A stretch of DNA of 64,000 bases from Budorcas taxicolor (Eukaryota; Chordata; Mammalia; Artiodactyla; Bovidae), in contig NC_068912.1 of the NCBI RefSeq assembly GCF_023091745.1, forward strand, positions 54,738,567 to 54,802,566, written 5' to 3'. Both the position numbers and the translations under genes were made by a program. This document shows positions 23,276-35,478 of this stretch, piece after piece. Every line of letters begins with the position of its first letter. Within the stretch, counting starts at the first letter, position 1. Below the pieces are notes generated by a model. It had not been told where the DNA came from. It saw nothing but the letters and a program-made list of their open reading frames with translations, and searched no databases.

Positions 23276-24689
23276 TGTTTCATTATTTATTCTTTCAAGG
23301 AATTCTCTTCCTCTTTTAACTGGGAGAATTTCCTCTACCTTTTCATTTTACTGAACTTTCTCTGTCTCTGTGAACTGAAATGGTTATCTGTTGGTCCTGT
23401 AGGGGTGTTTTCATGTTGGAGCAACCCTGTGTAGACTGTCTTTGGTGCAGGGGCTGGTTTTGATGTGGATATCAGGTCTCTCCTCCAGGTGTGCTGGCCT
23501 CTATCTCCTTGTTAGGGATTGTGGTTGATGTATCTAAAGCCTGTGCAGTGTGTGACACAGGACTTCCTGTTGCTCTGCAGCTTTGCCACCCTGTCAGGGG
23601 CAGGGTCTGCTCCCTAGTTGTTGGAGTAGAAGCCCTGAGGTTTGGGCTCAGTCAGACTCCATTCCCCGGAGTATGTGCCCTGCCCTAAAGGAGGGGATTG
23701 CTGGAGAAAGTGAGGCCTTCTGTGTACTCAGAGAAGTCTGGCGGGCCTCCTGAATAGATATCTGCGGCTCCAGTGTCCATTCCCCCTTGTGATCATCACT
23801 GATCTAGTGCAAGGCTGTGGCATGGAGTGGGCAAGCCAGGCACTAACTTGACTGGGACTGGGGTCAAGGCATTGTGGCTGTAGGAAATGAAGTGACGATG
23901 CTGCCACCAGAGACCTGGGCTGCCTCTGTGGCAGTCTTCTCCTGGGACCTGTCTGCCCCACATCCAGTGCTGAGTTCTGGTATGGTGGGCAGGGCTGGTA
24001 TGCTCACGTGGCTAGGAAAGGGACCCCAGCATGCTGGTCACATTGATTCCCAGGTGCTGCAGGAGTAAATGCTAACAAGGGCCACCATTCCAGTCGGACC
24101 ATACCCCAGGCCCTTACACCATCTATGTCCCTAAGTAAAGTCTTCTCCCAGGACCTATCTGTCCCATATACAGTGCTAAGCTCTGATGTGGAGTGGATGG
24201 GGCTGAGGTCTTCTTCCTGCTTGGTTTAGCAAATGTCGGGAGCCAGCAGCCACCAGTGCAGAAGTCTCTTTGCCCTGCTTATTGGCAGGTCGCCACCATA
24301 TACTCTTCATGGGTAGAGTCTAGGCTTCTCCAGCCCTTCTGTCTGTTTCAACAATTCTCCCTGTAGCCAGGGGGCTTGTCTCCTCCATGTAAGATCCTGA
24401 GACTGGGACACCCAGCCTGTGACTCAACATGCTTGCTCCGCTGGGTAAAAGTTCTCTCAGATTGTTCAGATCCCTCACTGTCGCAGAGCTCCCAACCCTA
24501 AGCTTTTTTTCCATCCTACCCCATTAGATGGAAATCTTTCTTACAGCTTTGGCTGTATAGGTGTTGGTTGTTTTGTCAGTTTCCAGTTAGTCTTCCATGA
24601 GAATGTCCCACGTTTGGATGTATTTTTGATGTATTTGTTAGGGGAGTTGAGCTTCATGTCATCTTGATCCAGTCCCTTTATTATTTCAC

Positions 24690-24850
24690 TTTATATTTAC
24701 AAAATTCTTCACGTTATGATTTACTATAATCCTTTTTACATATGGAAGCTTAAATAGGTTTAGTATCTTGCCCAAGGTCAAAATACCACATTTACCCCTT
24801 TCTAGCTCTGGCATGCATTCTAAACGTCTGGCTCCGTCTGCTCAAGAAAG
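24690..24850 (+). repeat. MIR-family fossil
   Basis: TAGTATCTTGCCCAAGGTCA with the upstream ACGTTATGATTTACTATAATCC resembles MIR core and flank. 24851-25070 is unassigned. Confidence 0.5.
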
Positions 24851-25069
24851 GATGTAACTAGTGACTGTAAGTGCAGGCCCCATGACTTCCAATTGTAGGA
24901 AATACAGTGGATTGAGGACCAGATTATATGGCGAATTGGAAAAGCAAACAAACCCAAGATGTGGGTCGTATCCACAGATTTGATTCCTAACTTGGTTTCT
25001 TCAACAAGTCAGTAGCATGGGGAAAAAGTGGGGGTGGGTAGTATTTCAGAGGGACTGCTCTGAGATGCA

Positions 25070-25355
25070 GAGAAGGCAATGGCACCCTACTCCAGTACTC
25101 TTGCCTTAAAAATCCCATGGACGGAGGAGCCTGGTGGGCTGCAGTCCATGGGGTCGCTAAGAGTCGGACATGACTGAGCGACTTCACTTTCACTTTTCAC
25201 TTTCATGCACTGGAGAAGGAAATGGCAACCCACTCCAGTGTTCTTGCCTAGAGAGTCCCAGAGACAGCTGAGCCTGGTGGGCTGCCGTATACGGCGGGGT
25301 CGCACAGAGTTGGACAAGACTGAAGCGACTTTGCAGTAGCAGCAGCAGCTCTGAG
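25070..25355 (+). mobile_element. Bov-tA SINE, dimeric form
   Basis: Units begin AGAGAAGGCAATGGCACCCT and GGAGAAGGAAATGGCAACCC. They end in GACATGACTGAGCGACTTC and GGACAAGACTGAAGCGACTT, then a CAGCAGCAGC tail. 25356-25800 is unassigned intron. Confidence 0.92.
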
Positions 25356-25849
25356 ATGAAAAGAACATTAAAAAGCACAACCACCAGAATGATGTATGGA
25401 CCTTGTTTAGGGACTTGATCCAATCAACAGAAATGTAAAGAGATATTTTTAAAGACATTTAGAGAAATATGATGGTGGATTGGGTATTAGATGATATTAA
25501 GGAATTACTGTTAGTGTGATGGTGACATTGAAGTTATACAAGAGAATATCAATATTTTTATATATATATGCCGAAGGAAAGGAAAAGGAGGAAAAACTTT
25601 CAGTTTTTCCATTACAGGAACATTCTGTAATTTTCCTATGCCATCTAGTGGCAAAATAATGTAATTTGTCTGCTTCTTTAAATTGAGAGCCAAAGTTTAA
25701 TATCTGTGAGATAATTCTGTTAGTGTCTGCTTACTTGGGCAGCATTTTGTCCAAAGGGAGAAAGAGAACATGGTTTAACAATATCCTGGCAGCTCTTTTT
25801 TTTTTAATTTTAAAAAATTTTAATAAACTGTATGTTTTAGAGCATTATA

Positions 25850-26045
25850 GTGAAGTGAGTGAAAGTTGCTCAGTCATGTCTGACTCTTTGCAACCCCATG
25901 GATATAGTCCATGGAATTCTCCCGGCCAGCATACTAGAGTAGGTAGCCGTTCCCTTTTCCAGGGGATCTTCCCAACCCAGGGATCGAACCCATGTCTCCC
26001 ACATTGCAGGTGGATTCTTTACCAGCTGAGCCACCAGGGAAGCCT
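25850..26045 (-). mobile_element. Bov-A2 SINE
   Basis: Antisense full copy from GTGAAAGTTGCTCAGTCATG to ACCAGCTGAGCCACCAGGGA. It lies within the antisense L1 segment that continues on both sides. Confidence 0.92.
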
Positions 26046-27930
26046 TTAGAGCTTCAGATCAAAATTGAGCAGTACAGAGCTCCCGTGTATCCCCTGGCCG
26101 GACACATGCATAGCCTCCTCTACATCAACATCCCTCACCTGAGTGGTGTATTAGCTACAAACATTGAAACTACCTTGATACATTATGTTCACCCAAAGTC
26201 CGTAATTTACATTAGGGTTCACTCTTGGCGTTGTGCCTTCTGTGTGTTTTGACAAATGTATAATTACATGAATCCATTTTTACAGTATAACACAGACAAG
26301 TTTCACTGCCCTAAAAATCCTCTGTCTTCTACCTGTTTGTCCCTCCTTCCCTCTTAAGTTCTCTAAACCACTAATCCTTTTGCTGTCTGATTTTGCCTTT
26401 TCCAAAATGTATACATTTGTGATCATAACACATGTGGCTTTTTCAAATTGGCTCCTTTCACTTAGCAATATACATTTTCCTCACTGTCTTTTTCTTTGCA
26501 TGATGACTCATTTCTTTTTTGCATGGAAGAGTATTCCATTATTTGGGTGTACCACAACTGATCCATTCATGTATCCTGGTTGCTTCCAAGTTTTAGAAAT
26601 TATGAATAAAGATGCTATAAACATCAGTGTTTAAGATTTTATATGAACTTAATTTTTCAACTCCTTTAGGTAAATACCAAGGAGAGTGATTGCTAGATTG
26701 TATGGTAAGAGTATCTTTAGTTGTCTAAGAAACTGCCCTGTCAACTTTCTAAAATCAGCTTTATAATGGCACAGTAAACCATAGAGTATGCTGCTGCTGC
26801 TGCTGCTGCTAAGTCGCTTCAGTTGTGTCCGACTCTGTGCGACCCCATAGATGGCAGCCCACCAGGCTCTGCCGTCCCTGGGATTCTCCAGGCAAGAACA
26901 CTGGAGTGGGTTGCCATTTCCTTCTCCAATGCAGGAAAGTGAAAAGTGAAAGTGAAGTTGCTCAGTCGTGCCCGACTCTTAGCGACCCCATGGACTGCAG
27001 CCCACCAGGCTCCTCAGTCCACGGGACTTTCCAGGCAAGAGTACTGGAGTGGGTTGCCACTGCCTTCTCCGACCATAGAGTATACAACTCAATAATTATT
27101 TTTAAATGTATATACCATAAAACCACTGCCGCATCAGCATATAGAATATTTCCATCACCCCTGAAAGATGCTTCATGTTCCTTCACAGTTCATTTGTCAC
27201 TGCTAATTTGCTCTTTGTCACCATAGATTATTTTGCTTTTTAAAAATTATTATTTTATCTAAGTGGATCATGTATTATATACTCATTTGTGTATGGGTTC
27301 TTTCACATGCATAGTGATTTTAAAGTGACCCATGTTGTTGTTTTTTGAGCTCATTCTTTTTTATTGCTGAAAAGAATCCTATTGTATGGATGTATTGTTT
27401 GTTTAACCATTCATTCACTTGTTGATGGACTTTTGTATTATTTCCAGGTTTTAGCTATTTTGAGTAAAGTTATTGTGAACATTGAGTACATGTGATTGTG
27501 TGGACATAGGTTTTCATTTCTCTTGTTTAAATACCTAAGAGTAGAATCACTGGGTTGTGTGGTAGATTTATGTTTGTTTTTAAAGTAAGTGTTAAGCAGT
27601 TTTCCAAAGTGGTTGTATCATTTCAGATTTCTTCCAGGGTTGTACAAGAGTTCTAGCTGCCTCACATCCTTGTCAACATACAGTATCTATAATTTTAGCC
27701 ATTTTGTTGGGTATCTAGTGGAAGCTCATCGTGATTTTAATTTGCATTTCCCTGATGACTGATGATGTTGAGCATCTTTATATATGCCTTTTGGCCTTTC
27801 ATATGCCTTTTGTGAAGTGACTGTCAGAATTTTTGCCCTTTCTCAACTGGATTGTTTGCTTTCTTATTGCATTGTGTATTCTTAATGTGTATTTATGTAC
27901 TCTAAATAAAAGTCTTCTGTAAAATAACAT
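26046..27930 (-). repeat. Antisense L1M 3' regions (one or two copies)
   Basis: Old L1 3' UTR and ORF2-end text in antisense. Examples are TTTTGCATGGAAGAGTATTC and ATGAATAAAGATGCTATAAAC (26.5-26.6 kb), and GCTGAAAAGAATCCTATTGT with TTGCATTTCCCTGATGACTG (27.3-27.8 kb). The repeated order of sub-segments suggests two insertions. A dimeric Bov-tA (26790-27071) interrupts it. Confidence 0.7.
26790..27071 (-). mobile_element. Bov-tA SINE, dimeric form, with target duplication
   Basis: Antisense, starting with (GCT)7 and ending TGCCTTCTCCG. The exact 12-bp target duplication ACCATAGAGTAT lies at 26778-26789 and 27072-27083. Confidence 0.95.
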
Positions 27931-27999
27931 GTTGCAAACACTTTAATTTTATGACTTACCTGGCAACTATTTAAGAGGTATTTGAGCCTACTGAAAGAT

Positions 28000-28401
28000 A
28001 TTATAGGGGAGGGGAAAAATAAACTTTTTCCTCTATTCTAGGCTTTCTGACTGAGGCCCTAAGAATTAGACTGAAAAGAAAGATTAAAACAAGAGTAAAA
28101 GAAAAACTGTTCATCATGCATGTTGTGTATACACACAGGAGAACTCAAGTGAGATTAGTACCTCAGAGGAGTCATTAGAAATTGAGCTTATAAATAACAT
28201 CTTAACAAAGAACAGTAGATTTGTAGAGAAGGGACTTAACAAAGGAAAAAGAGTGTAGGAATGAAAACAGGGGTTGTATTAACGAGGTTTGTCTTGTAGA
28301 GTCTGGTGCTGTCTCAGCTGATGAGTCCACAATTATCTCTGGTGATTAAGAATTGTCCTGTTCACCCAGGTGGAAGGGGGAGGGCAAACGTGTTCTTCTG
28401 T
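28000..28401 (+). repeat. Unclassified old repeat (LTR-like)
   Basis: Shares the GACTGAGGCC-GAATTA segment with 16915-16960. Much of it is purine-rich without an open frame. Assignment to an ERV LTR is a guess. Confidence 0.3.
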
Positions 28402-28490
28402 GTGCATGCTCAGTCACTTCAGACTCTTGGTGGCCCTTTGGACTGTAACCCTCGAGGCTCCTCTCTTCACGGGATTTCCCAGGCAAGTCA
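28402..28490 (-). mobile_element. Bov-tA SINE fragment
   Basis: Antisense short piece, GCATGCTCAGTCACTTCAGA to TTCCCAGGCAAG, lacking the tRNA-like part. Confidence 0.8.
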
Positions 28491-28670
28491 AGCAATAATA
28501 ATAAACATTTTAAGTGATCACCATATGCTTTACGTGATATCTCATTTAATCCGTGTAACAACTGTATATTGTTAGCACTGTTTTGTTTTCTCCAATTTAC
28601 TGGTAAGAATATGCAGCCTTGGAGAGTTTGGTAATTTTCTTTAGTCACACTGTCAGTGTCTTCGATCATT
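28491..28670 (+). repeat. MIR-family fossil
   Basis: GATATCTCATTTAATCCGTGTAACAAC, then the decayed core, is typical MIR. Confidence 0.65.
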
Positions 28671-28792
28671 GTACTGTATATTCCCAAGCAAAATTATTGA
28701 TAACTCAATAAATATATTTTACCGAGAATCTAAGATTTGAATATAAATATATAGATACATATACAGATATACGTGTACTTTTTTCTTTCTTC

Positions 28793-28998
28793 TTCACTCG
28801 CTCAGTCGTGTCCGACTCTTTGCAACCCCGTGGACTGTAGCCTGCCAGGCTCATATGTCCATGGGATTCTCCAGGCAGGAATACTGGAGTGGGTTGCCAT
28901 TTCCTTCTCTAGGGCATCTTCCTGACCCAGGGATTGAACCCAGGTCTCCCATATTGCAGGTAGACGCTTTAACCTCTAAGCCACCAGGGAAATCCCTG
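28793..28998 (-). mobile_element. Bov-A2 SINE
   Basis: Antisense full copy from CACTCGCTCAGTCGTGTCCG to AACCTCTAAGCCACCAGGGA. Confidence 0.92.
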
Positions 28999-29209
28999 GG
29001 CAACCTGAAAGATAACACATGAGACACAGTTCAGGTTCTAAAAGAAAACCTGAGAACAGACGTTACACATGTGCCATAGAAATTGTGATGAGGAGAGAGG
29101 TCAGAGGGAGAATAGAGGAAGGAAAGGTTACTTAGAATCTGAGAACATTGCTTAGATGTTCAATCTTAGGTATGTCTCGTCAGGTATAACAATTACCGCA
29201 AACTTGATT

Positions 29210-29690
29210 GTATTACAGTGACAGTTACTCTCACAGTTCTAGGCTCCAGAATCCAAGATCAGGATCCACTGAGCCAAGATTAAGCTACCACCAGGACTAC
29301 AGTCCCCCAACCCCCTAGAGAGAGTCCATTCCTAGCCTCTTCCAGCTTCTGATACCTGCTGTAACTCCTTGTCTTATGGCCACATCACCCTAATCTTCAT
29401 GGCCGGCATCTCCAAATAAGTCTCTGATCATCTTTACATGGCCTTCTCTGTGTGTGTATAACCTACCTCTGCCTCCTCTTATAAGGACACCTGTGATTAA
29501 ATTTAGGGCCCACCTGGATAATCCAAAATTGTCTCCCCATCTCAAGATACTTAATTGAATCACATCTGCAAGGATATAAGGATGTATCACCTTATAAGGT
29601 ACCATTCACAGATTTCAAGGATTAGGATGCAGATGTCTTTGGGAAGGTCGTTTCTGAGCCAAGCATAGTGGGGATTATGGAGTAGATCAT
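29210..29690 (-). repeat. Old interspersed repeat, probably MaLR-type LTR or L1 tail
   Basis: ATAAGGACACCTGTGATTAA, TAGGGCCCACCTGGATAATCC and CACATCTGCAAGGATATAAG are text shared by a widespread mammalian repeat. The family is not certain. 28999-29209 is unassigned. Confidence 0.45.
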
Positions 29691-29829
29691 CTCCAACAGA
29701 GGAAAGAACTTGATTGAAAGCAAGTGAAAAGAAACACACTGAAGATAATTAGATAGTGACATCAGGTCCTGTGCTCTTGCATCACTGTATGAAACAGCAG
29801 GGCAGGGGGAGAGAAGGCTGGAAGGGATT

Positions 29830-30714
29830 CAGTTCAGTTCAGTTCAGTCGCTCAGTCATGTCCGATTCTTTGTGACCCCATGAATTGCAGCACGCCAGGC
29901 CTCCCTGTCCATCACCAACACCCGGAGTTCATTCAGACTCACGTCCATCGAGTCAGTGATGCCATCCAGCCATCTCATCCTCTGTCGCCCCCTTCTCCTC
30001 CTGCCCCCAACTCCTCCCATCATCAGAGTCTTTTCCAATGAGTCAACTCTTCGCATGAGGTAGCCAAAGTACTGGAGTTTCAGCTTTAGCATCATTCCTT
30101 CCAAAGAAATCCCAGGGCTGATCTCCTTCAGAATGGACTGGTTGGATCTCTTTGCAGTCCAAGGGACTCTCAAGAGTCTTCTCCAACACCACAGTTCAAA
30201 AGCATCAATTCTTTGGCACTCTGCCTTCTTCACAGTCCAACTCTCACATCCATCCATGACCACAGGAAAAACCATAGCCTTGACTAGACGGACCTTAGCT
30301 GGCAAAGTAATGTCTCTGCTTTTGAATATGCCATCTAGGTTGGTCATAACTTTTCTTCCAAGGAGTAAGCATCTTTTAATTTCATGGCTGCAGTCACCAT
30401 ATGCAATGATTTTGGAGTCCCCCCAAAATAAAATCTGACACTGTTTCCACTGTTTCCCCATCTATTTCCCATGAAGTGGTGGGACCAGATGCCATGATCT
30501 TCATTTTCTGAATGTTGAGCTTTAAGCCCACTTTTTCACTCTCCACTTTCACTTTCATCAAGAGGCTTTTTAGTTCCTCCTCACTTTTCCGCCATAAGGG
30601 TGTTGTCATCTGCATATTTGAGGCTATTGCTATTTCTCCCAGCAATCTTGATTCCAGCTTGTATTTCTTCCAGTCCAGCGTTTCTCATGATGTACTCTGC
30701 ATATAGGGTCTTGA
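29830..30714 (-). mobile_element. BovB LINE, 5'-truncated
   Basis: Antisense, from the TTCAGTTCAGTTCAGTTCAGTCG tail to the RT YADD region (minus-strand KYADDNTLMAEK near 30610). The minus-strand frame 29856-30461 is open for 201 codons, so this copy is fairly young. It has no clear target duplication. Confidence 0.93.
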
Positions 30715-30795
30715 ATTCCAGGTTGGAATGTGAGGTACATTCCGTGGACTGAGGAGAGTCTCTGGAGATTTTATAACAAGCTAGTGGCATCCCCC

Positions 30796-31084
30796 CCCTT
30801 GGAGAAGGCAATGGCACCCCACTTCAGTACTCTTGCCTGGAAAATCCCATGGACAGAGGAGCCTGGTAGGCTGCGGTCCATGAGGTCGCTAAGAGTCGGA
30901 CACGACTGAGCGACTTCCCTTTCACTTTTTACTTTCATGCATTGGAGAAGGAACTGGCAACCCACTCCAGTGTTCTTGCCTGGAGAATCCCAGGGACGGC
31001 AGAGCCTGGTGGGCTGCCATCTATGGGGTCACACAGAGTCGGACACGACTGAAGTGACTTAGCAGCAGCAGCGGTAGCAGCAGC
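30796..31084 (+). mobile_element. Bov-tA SINE, dimeric form, with target duplication
   Basis: Two units, ending in CAGCAGCAGCGGTAGCAGC. AGTGGCATCCCCC flanks it at 30783-30795 and 31085-31097. 31098-31903 is unassigned intron. Confidence 0.95.
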
Positions 31085-31903
31085 AGTGGCATCCCCCAGT
31101 CTGTGCTGTAAGAATGTAAAAAAAAAAACGGCATTATCATTTGACTGCATCCCCATTTCTGTCATGATCTTCCTCCCCACTGCTCTCTCTCTCATCTTTT
31201 CATCAATGTATTGACAGGCATTTTATTATAGTACTTTTTAAATGGGAGGGAGGCAGGGGAAAATGCCATGATTCATTAGCCAAAGGTAAGCCACTCAGTG
31301 CTTTTCCCTAGGATTTTTGAGACTGGCACCAGAGAAAGCTCTCAGTAGCTTTACAGTGGTGAAATTGGGAAGTCTAAATGTGTATTGTTTCATGTGGAGA
31401 AAAGTGGGCTGAAATTGTGTGGGAAAGTGGTAAAGCGGAACCATGATGAAGGTTAAGTTTCTGGATTCAATGTTACCCTTGAGTCTGGCTGCACCAGTTA
31501 CCTTCTCATGGTGACATGAGCCTTCTAAGAAATTTCGCTTTTCCCATAAAGTGTTCGGATTGAGTTTTTGTCTCTGCAACTAAGAGATCTGATTTGTATA
31601 GTTTTGGGGCATCTCTGTATTTGTTTGCTTCTCATTTTCTAAGCTAGGAAAGAGCATAACATAGTATTTTATTTATTGTTGTTGTTGGGTTTTGTTTTAT
31701 TTTTTTAAGTCAGATTGGGGAACAACCAAATTTCTAGTGGACTGTCAAACTGGTACTGTGTCAATAAATTAACCTTTCCAAAGGGAAAGACAAAGTTTCT
31801 TTTAAAAATAGATCTGTATTTAAACAAAGGACACTGAGGAAATTGTATAAGTGCTAAGAAATGAAGGCAAATGATACTGTGTCATCACCACATGACGTAG
31901 TTG

Positions 31904-32318
31904 TTGTTGTTTAGTTGCTAAGTTGTGTCTAACTCCTGTGACCCCCATAGACTGCAGCATGCCAGGCTTACCTGTCCTTCATTATCTCCTGGGGTTTGCT
32001 CAAACTCACGTCCATTGAGTTGGTGATGCCATCCAGTCATCTCACCCTCGGTCACCCTGTTCTCCTTTTGCCCTCAATCTTTCCCACATCAGGGTTTTTC
32101 CAATTAGTCAGCTCTTCGAATCAAGTATTGGAGCTTCAGCTTCAGCATCAGTCCTTCCAGTGAGTATTCAGGGTTGATTTCCTTTAGAATTGACTGGTTT
32201 GATCTCCTTGCAGTCCAAGGGACTCTCAAGAGGCTTCTTCAGCATCATGGTTCGAAAGCATCAATTTTTCAGTGTTCAGCCTTCTTATGGTCCAACTCTC
32301 ACATCTGTTCGTGACTAA
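31904..32318 (-). mobile_element. BovB LINE 3' fragment, diverged
   Basis: Antisense BovB C-terminal text with several indels, starting TTGTTTAGTTGCTAAGTTGT and ending near CCAACTCTCACATCTGTTCG. 32319-32755 is unassigned. Confidence 0.85.
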
Positions 32319-33093
32319 CTAACCCATAGATCTTAAAGATAATAGATGTTTAGGCTACCCCAGCAACCTGGCATCACGGTAAGCGGTATGCATTACATGG
32401 GTGGTTCCTTTCTGGTCCAGCCTAGTCTTAAAATACTTGAATCCATCTGCTTCTCATGCCTGGTTATTGTCTTCACCTCTCCATCCATTAACTCTGTTAT
32501 TTCTGTTTCTGGCTTTTTCTTGCATTCTTTCTGTTTTACACTTGATTACCCTGTGAGTCATAGTTATCAGCCACCTTGATTTCACACTTTGAGCTCACCT
32601 TTTTTTTTTTTTACATTTGTCCTATCCCATCTAAATGCATCGGATCTTATAGTCAGGGCCTTCAAATAGTATACAGTTGACCTGAGCATCTTTGAGTCTT
32701 AGGATAATGGGTTAAGCTTTTTTTCTTCTTTCCAAACTTTCCTATTCCAGTACCATTGCAATAGACTTTTTTTTTAAGTTGAGCTGTATTTGACATACAC
32801 TGTTGTGTTAGTTTCAAGTATATTACATTATGATTTGACATGTATACATTGCAAAATGGTCGCAACAACGTATAGTAACCATCTGTCCCCATACAACATT
32901 GTTACAGTGTTATTGACCATATTCCTTATGTTGTACATGACATCCTGATGATTTATTTACTGGATTACTGCAGGTTTGTTCCTATTCATCCCCTTCGCCT
33001 ATCCTCTTCTCCCTTCTGGGAGTTCTTTGTATCTGTGGAACTTTTTATTTTGTTCATTTCTTTTTTTTTAGATTACGCATACAGGTGGGGTAT

Positions 33094-33266
33094 TTGTCTT
33101 TCTCAGTCTGATCCCATGGACTCTGTCTGTGGAATTTTCCAGGCTAGAATACTGAAAGGGATTGCCATTCCCTTCTCCAAGAGATCTTCCTGACCCAGGA
33201 ATCAAACCCAGATCTCCTGCCTTGTAGGCATATTTTTTACCATCTGAGCCACCAGGGAAAACCCTC
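33094..33266 (-). mobile_element. Bov-A2 SINE, diverged
   Basis: Antisense copy ending CCATCTGAGCCACCAGGGAA. Its left end lacks part of the usual body. Confidence 0.85.
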
Positions 33267-33351
33267 ATTTAGTATAATGCCCTCTAGATCCACTCATGTT
33301 GTTATAAATGACACGATTTTATTTATTTTTTTATTGCTGAGTATATTCTAC

Positions 33352-33362
33352 TGTGTGTGTGT

Positions 33363-33412
<50 letters not shown>
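33352..33412. repeat. (TG)n microsatellite, about 30 units
   Basis: Sixty-one bases of alternating T/G with one interruption (GTCT at about 33365-33368). It arose inside the antisense L1. Confidence 0.97.
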
Positions 33413-33414
<2 letters not shown>

Positions 33415-33454
33415 TCACACATACCACATCTTATTTTTCCATTTATCTATCAGT

Positions 33455-34240
33455 TAGTTCAGTTCAGTTCAGTCGTGCCTGACTCTTTGCAACCCCATGG
33501 ACTGCAGCACGCCAGGCCTCCCTGTCTATCACCAACTCCCAGAGTTTACTCAAACTCATGTCCATTGAGTCCATGATGCCATCCAACCGTCTCATCATCC
33601 TCTGTCGTCCCCTTCCCCTCCTGACTTCAGTCTTTCCCAGCATCAGGGTCTTTTCAGATGAGTCAATTCTTTGCATCACGTGGCCAAAGTATTGGAGTTT
33701 CAGCTTCAGCATCAGTCCTTCCAGTGAATTCAGGATTGATTTCCTTTAGGATGGACTAGTTGGATCTCCTTGCTGTCCAAGGGACTCTCAAGAGTCTTCT
33801 CCAACACCATAGTTCAAAAGCATCAGTTCTCTGGCACTCAGCTTTCTTTATAGTCCAACTCTCACATCCATACATGACTACTGGAAAAACCATAGCCTTG
33901 ATTAGACGGACCTTTGTTGGAGAAGTAATGTCTCTGCTTTTTAATATGCTGTCTAGGTTGGTCATAACTTTTCTTCCAAGGAGCAAGCGTCTTTTAATTT
34001 CATGGCTTCAGTCACCATCTGCAGTGATTTTTGGAGCCCCCCAAAATAAAGTCTGACACTGTTTCCACTGTTTCCCCATCTATTTGCCATGAAGTGATAG
34101 GACCAGATGCCATGACCTTAGTTTTCTGAATGTTGAGCTTTAAGCCAACTTTTTCACTCTCCTCTTTCACTTTCATCAAGAGGCTCTTTAGTTCTTCTTT
34201 ACTTTCTGCCATAAGGGTGGTGTCATCTTCATATATGAGG
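33455..34240 (-). mobile_element. BovB LINE, 5'-truncated, exact target duplication
   Basis: Antisense from TAGTTCAGTTCAGTTCAGTC to the RT active-site region. The minus strand reads YEDD where YADD is expected. TTTATCTATCAGT is repeated exactly at 33442-33454 and 34241-34253. Confidence 0.96.
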
Positions 34241-34412
34241 TTTATCTATCAGTGGACACTTATCTTGGCCATTGGTAAATAATGATGCAGTGAACATTGG
34301 AGTACATATATCTTTTCAAATTAGTGCTTTTGTTTATTTCAGGTAAATACTCATAGGTGAAATTGCTTGACAGTAACAATACCCACTACTTTGACTTGCA
34401 GCTTCAGTTTTG

Positions 34413-34600
34413 GGGCTTCCCAGGTGGCTCAGTGATAGGAGATGCAGGTTTGATCCCTCTGTTGGGAAAATCTCCTGGAGGAGGAAATGGCAGCTCACTC
34501 CAGTATTCTTGCCTGGGAAATCCCATGGAGAGAGGAGCCTGGCAGGCTAGTCCATGGGGTCCCAAAGAGTCAGACACACTTTGGGGACTAAGCATGCACA
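34413..34600 (+). mobile_element. Bov-tA SINE
   Basis: Sense copy from GGGGCTTCCCAGGTGGCTCA to GAGTCAGACACACTTTGGGG, with a short deletion in the tRNA-like part. 34701-35164 is unassigned intron. Confidence 0.88.
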
Positions 34601-35478
34601 CATATGTGAATATGGTATGGAAGTCCTATTTTTCATTTTTAAAAGAACCTCCTAACGTTTTCCATGGTGACTGTGCTAATTTACAATCCCACCAGTAGTG
34701 CACCAGGGTTCCTGGTGAGAGCAGTTCTGACAGGTAACAGTAAACATTTTACAGACGAACAGTGAGCTTTTTCTCATCTCTGCCAAGAGTGGCACCTAGT
34801 GGTGATTCTATAGAACTGCAATTTTTCAGCTTTACATTGACAGCAAAAGATACTGCTTTTACCAGCAATTTTGCATTTATTACATAACATTTCGGTATAT
34901 GTATACCAGGCATTCATCTACCTGGGAACAGAAGTCACTTCATGAAGTTAGCTGTCTAGAAATGATACAGGCCCTATAGATGTTCTATTGTACAACGGGG
35001 GCTCCTGTTTAATCCCTGATAGTATTTCAGGTTTATTTTATTTTCCTAATATTGGACCTAATCTGGACAATAACTTTCAGACAGTGAGCATTGCCCCTAC
35101 TGCTGAATCTTGACATCTCTGGGCATTGTTGGGTATCTTTTACATTTTCCCTACTATAATTGTTTCCTCAGGCTACCTTAACAAATCAGCACAAACTAAG
35201 TAGCTTAAACAACAAAAATGTATTAATGGTTAAGGACACTAGAATTCCAGGATAAAGGTGTTGGCAAGGTTGGTTTCTTCTGAGGAAGAATCTGTCCCGT
35301 GCTTGTCTCCCAGCTTCTGGTGATTTGCTGACAGTCTTTGGTGTTTCTTGACTCACAGAAGCACCACCCTGACCTCTGCCTTCACCTTCAGGTGCCATTC
35401 TTCCTGTGTGCTACTCTGTCTCCACATTTACCCTTTTCATTTGGATGCCATTGGTGTTGGATTAGGGCCCACCCTAAT

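Larger units (their letters stand above)
19518..24690 (-). mobile_element. Old L1 retaining 5' and 3' ends, internally deleted
   Basis: Antisense L1. From left: 3' UTR (19518 to about 20090), ORF2 C-terminal part and RT region (about 20090-22372; minus-strand HTWRKDNLFNKWCWEKW near 20750 and KKKIKREYYEWLYANKLDNL near 22290), ORF1-like sequence (about 22493-23060 and 23270-23350), and a GC-richer 5' UTR to about 24690. ORF1 joins ORF2 directly near 22372/22493 with the endonuclease region missing. It is interrupted by a CHR SINE, a BovB tail and a Bov-tA. All frames are broken. Confidence 0.75.
32757..34700 (-). repeat. Antisense L1M 3' region, split by later insertions
   Basis: Host L1 text appears at 32757-33093 (TGTTAGTTTCAAGTATATTAC, CATTGCAAAATGGTCGCAAC), 33267-33454, 34254-34412 and 34601-34700 (CCATGGTGACTGTGCTAATT). 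Two SINEs, a BovB and a GT microsatellite lie between these pieces. Confidence 0.75.

Noticed and set aside
26790..26815. (GCT)n triplet repeat as a coding or disease-type repeat
   Set aside because: It is the normal CAGCAGC tail of the dimeric Bov-tA SINE; similar runs occur at 13585, 25335 and 31065.
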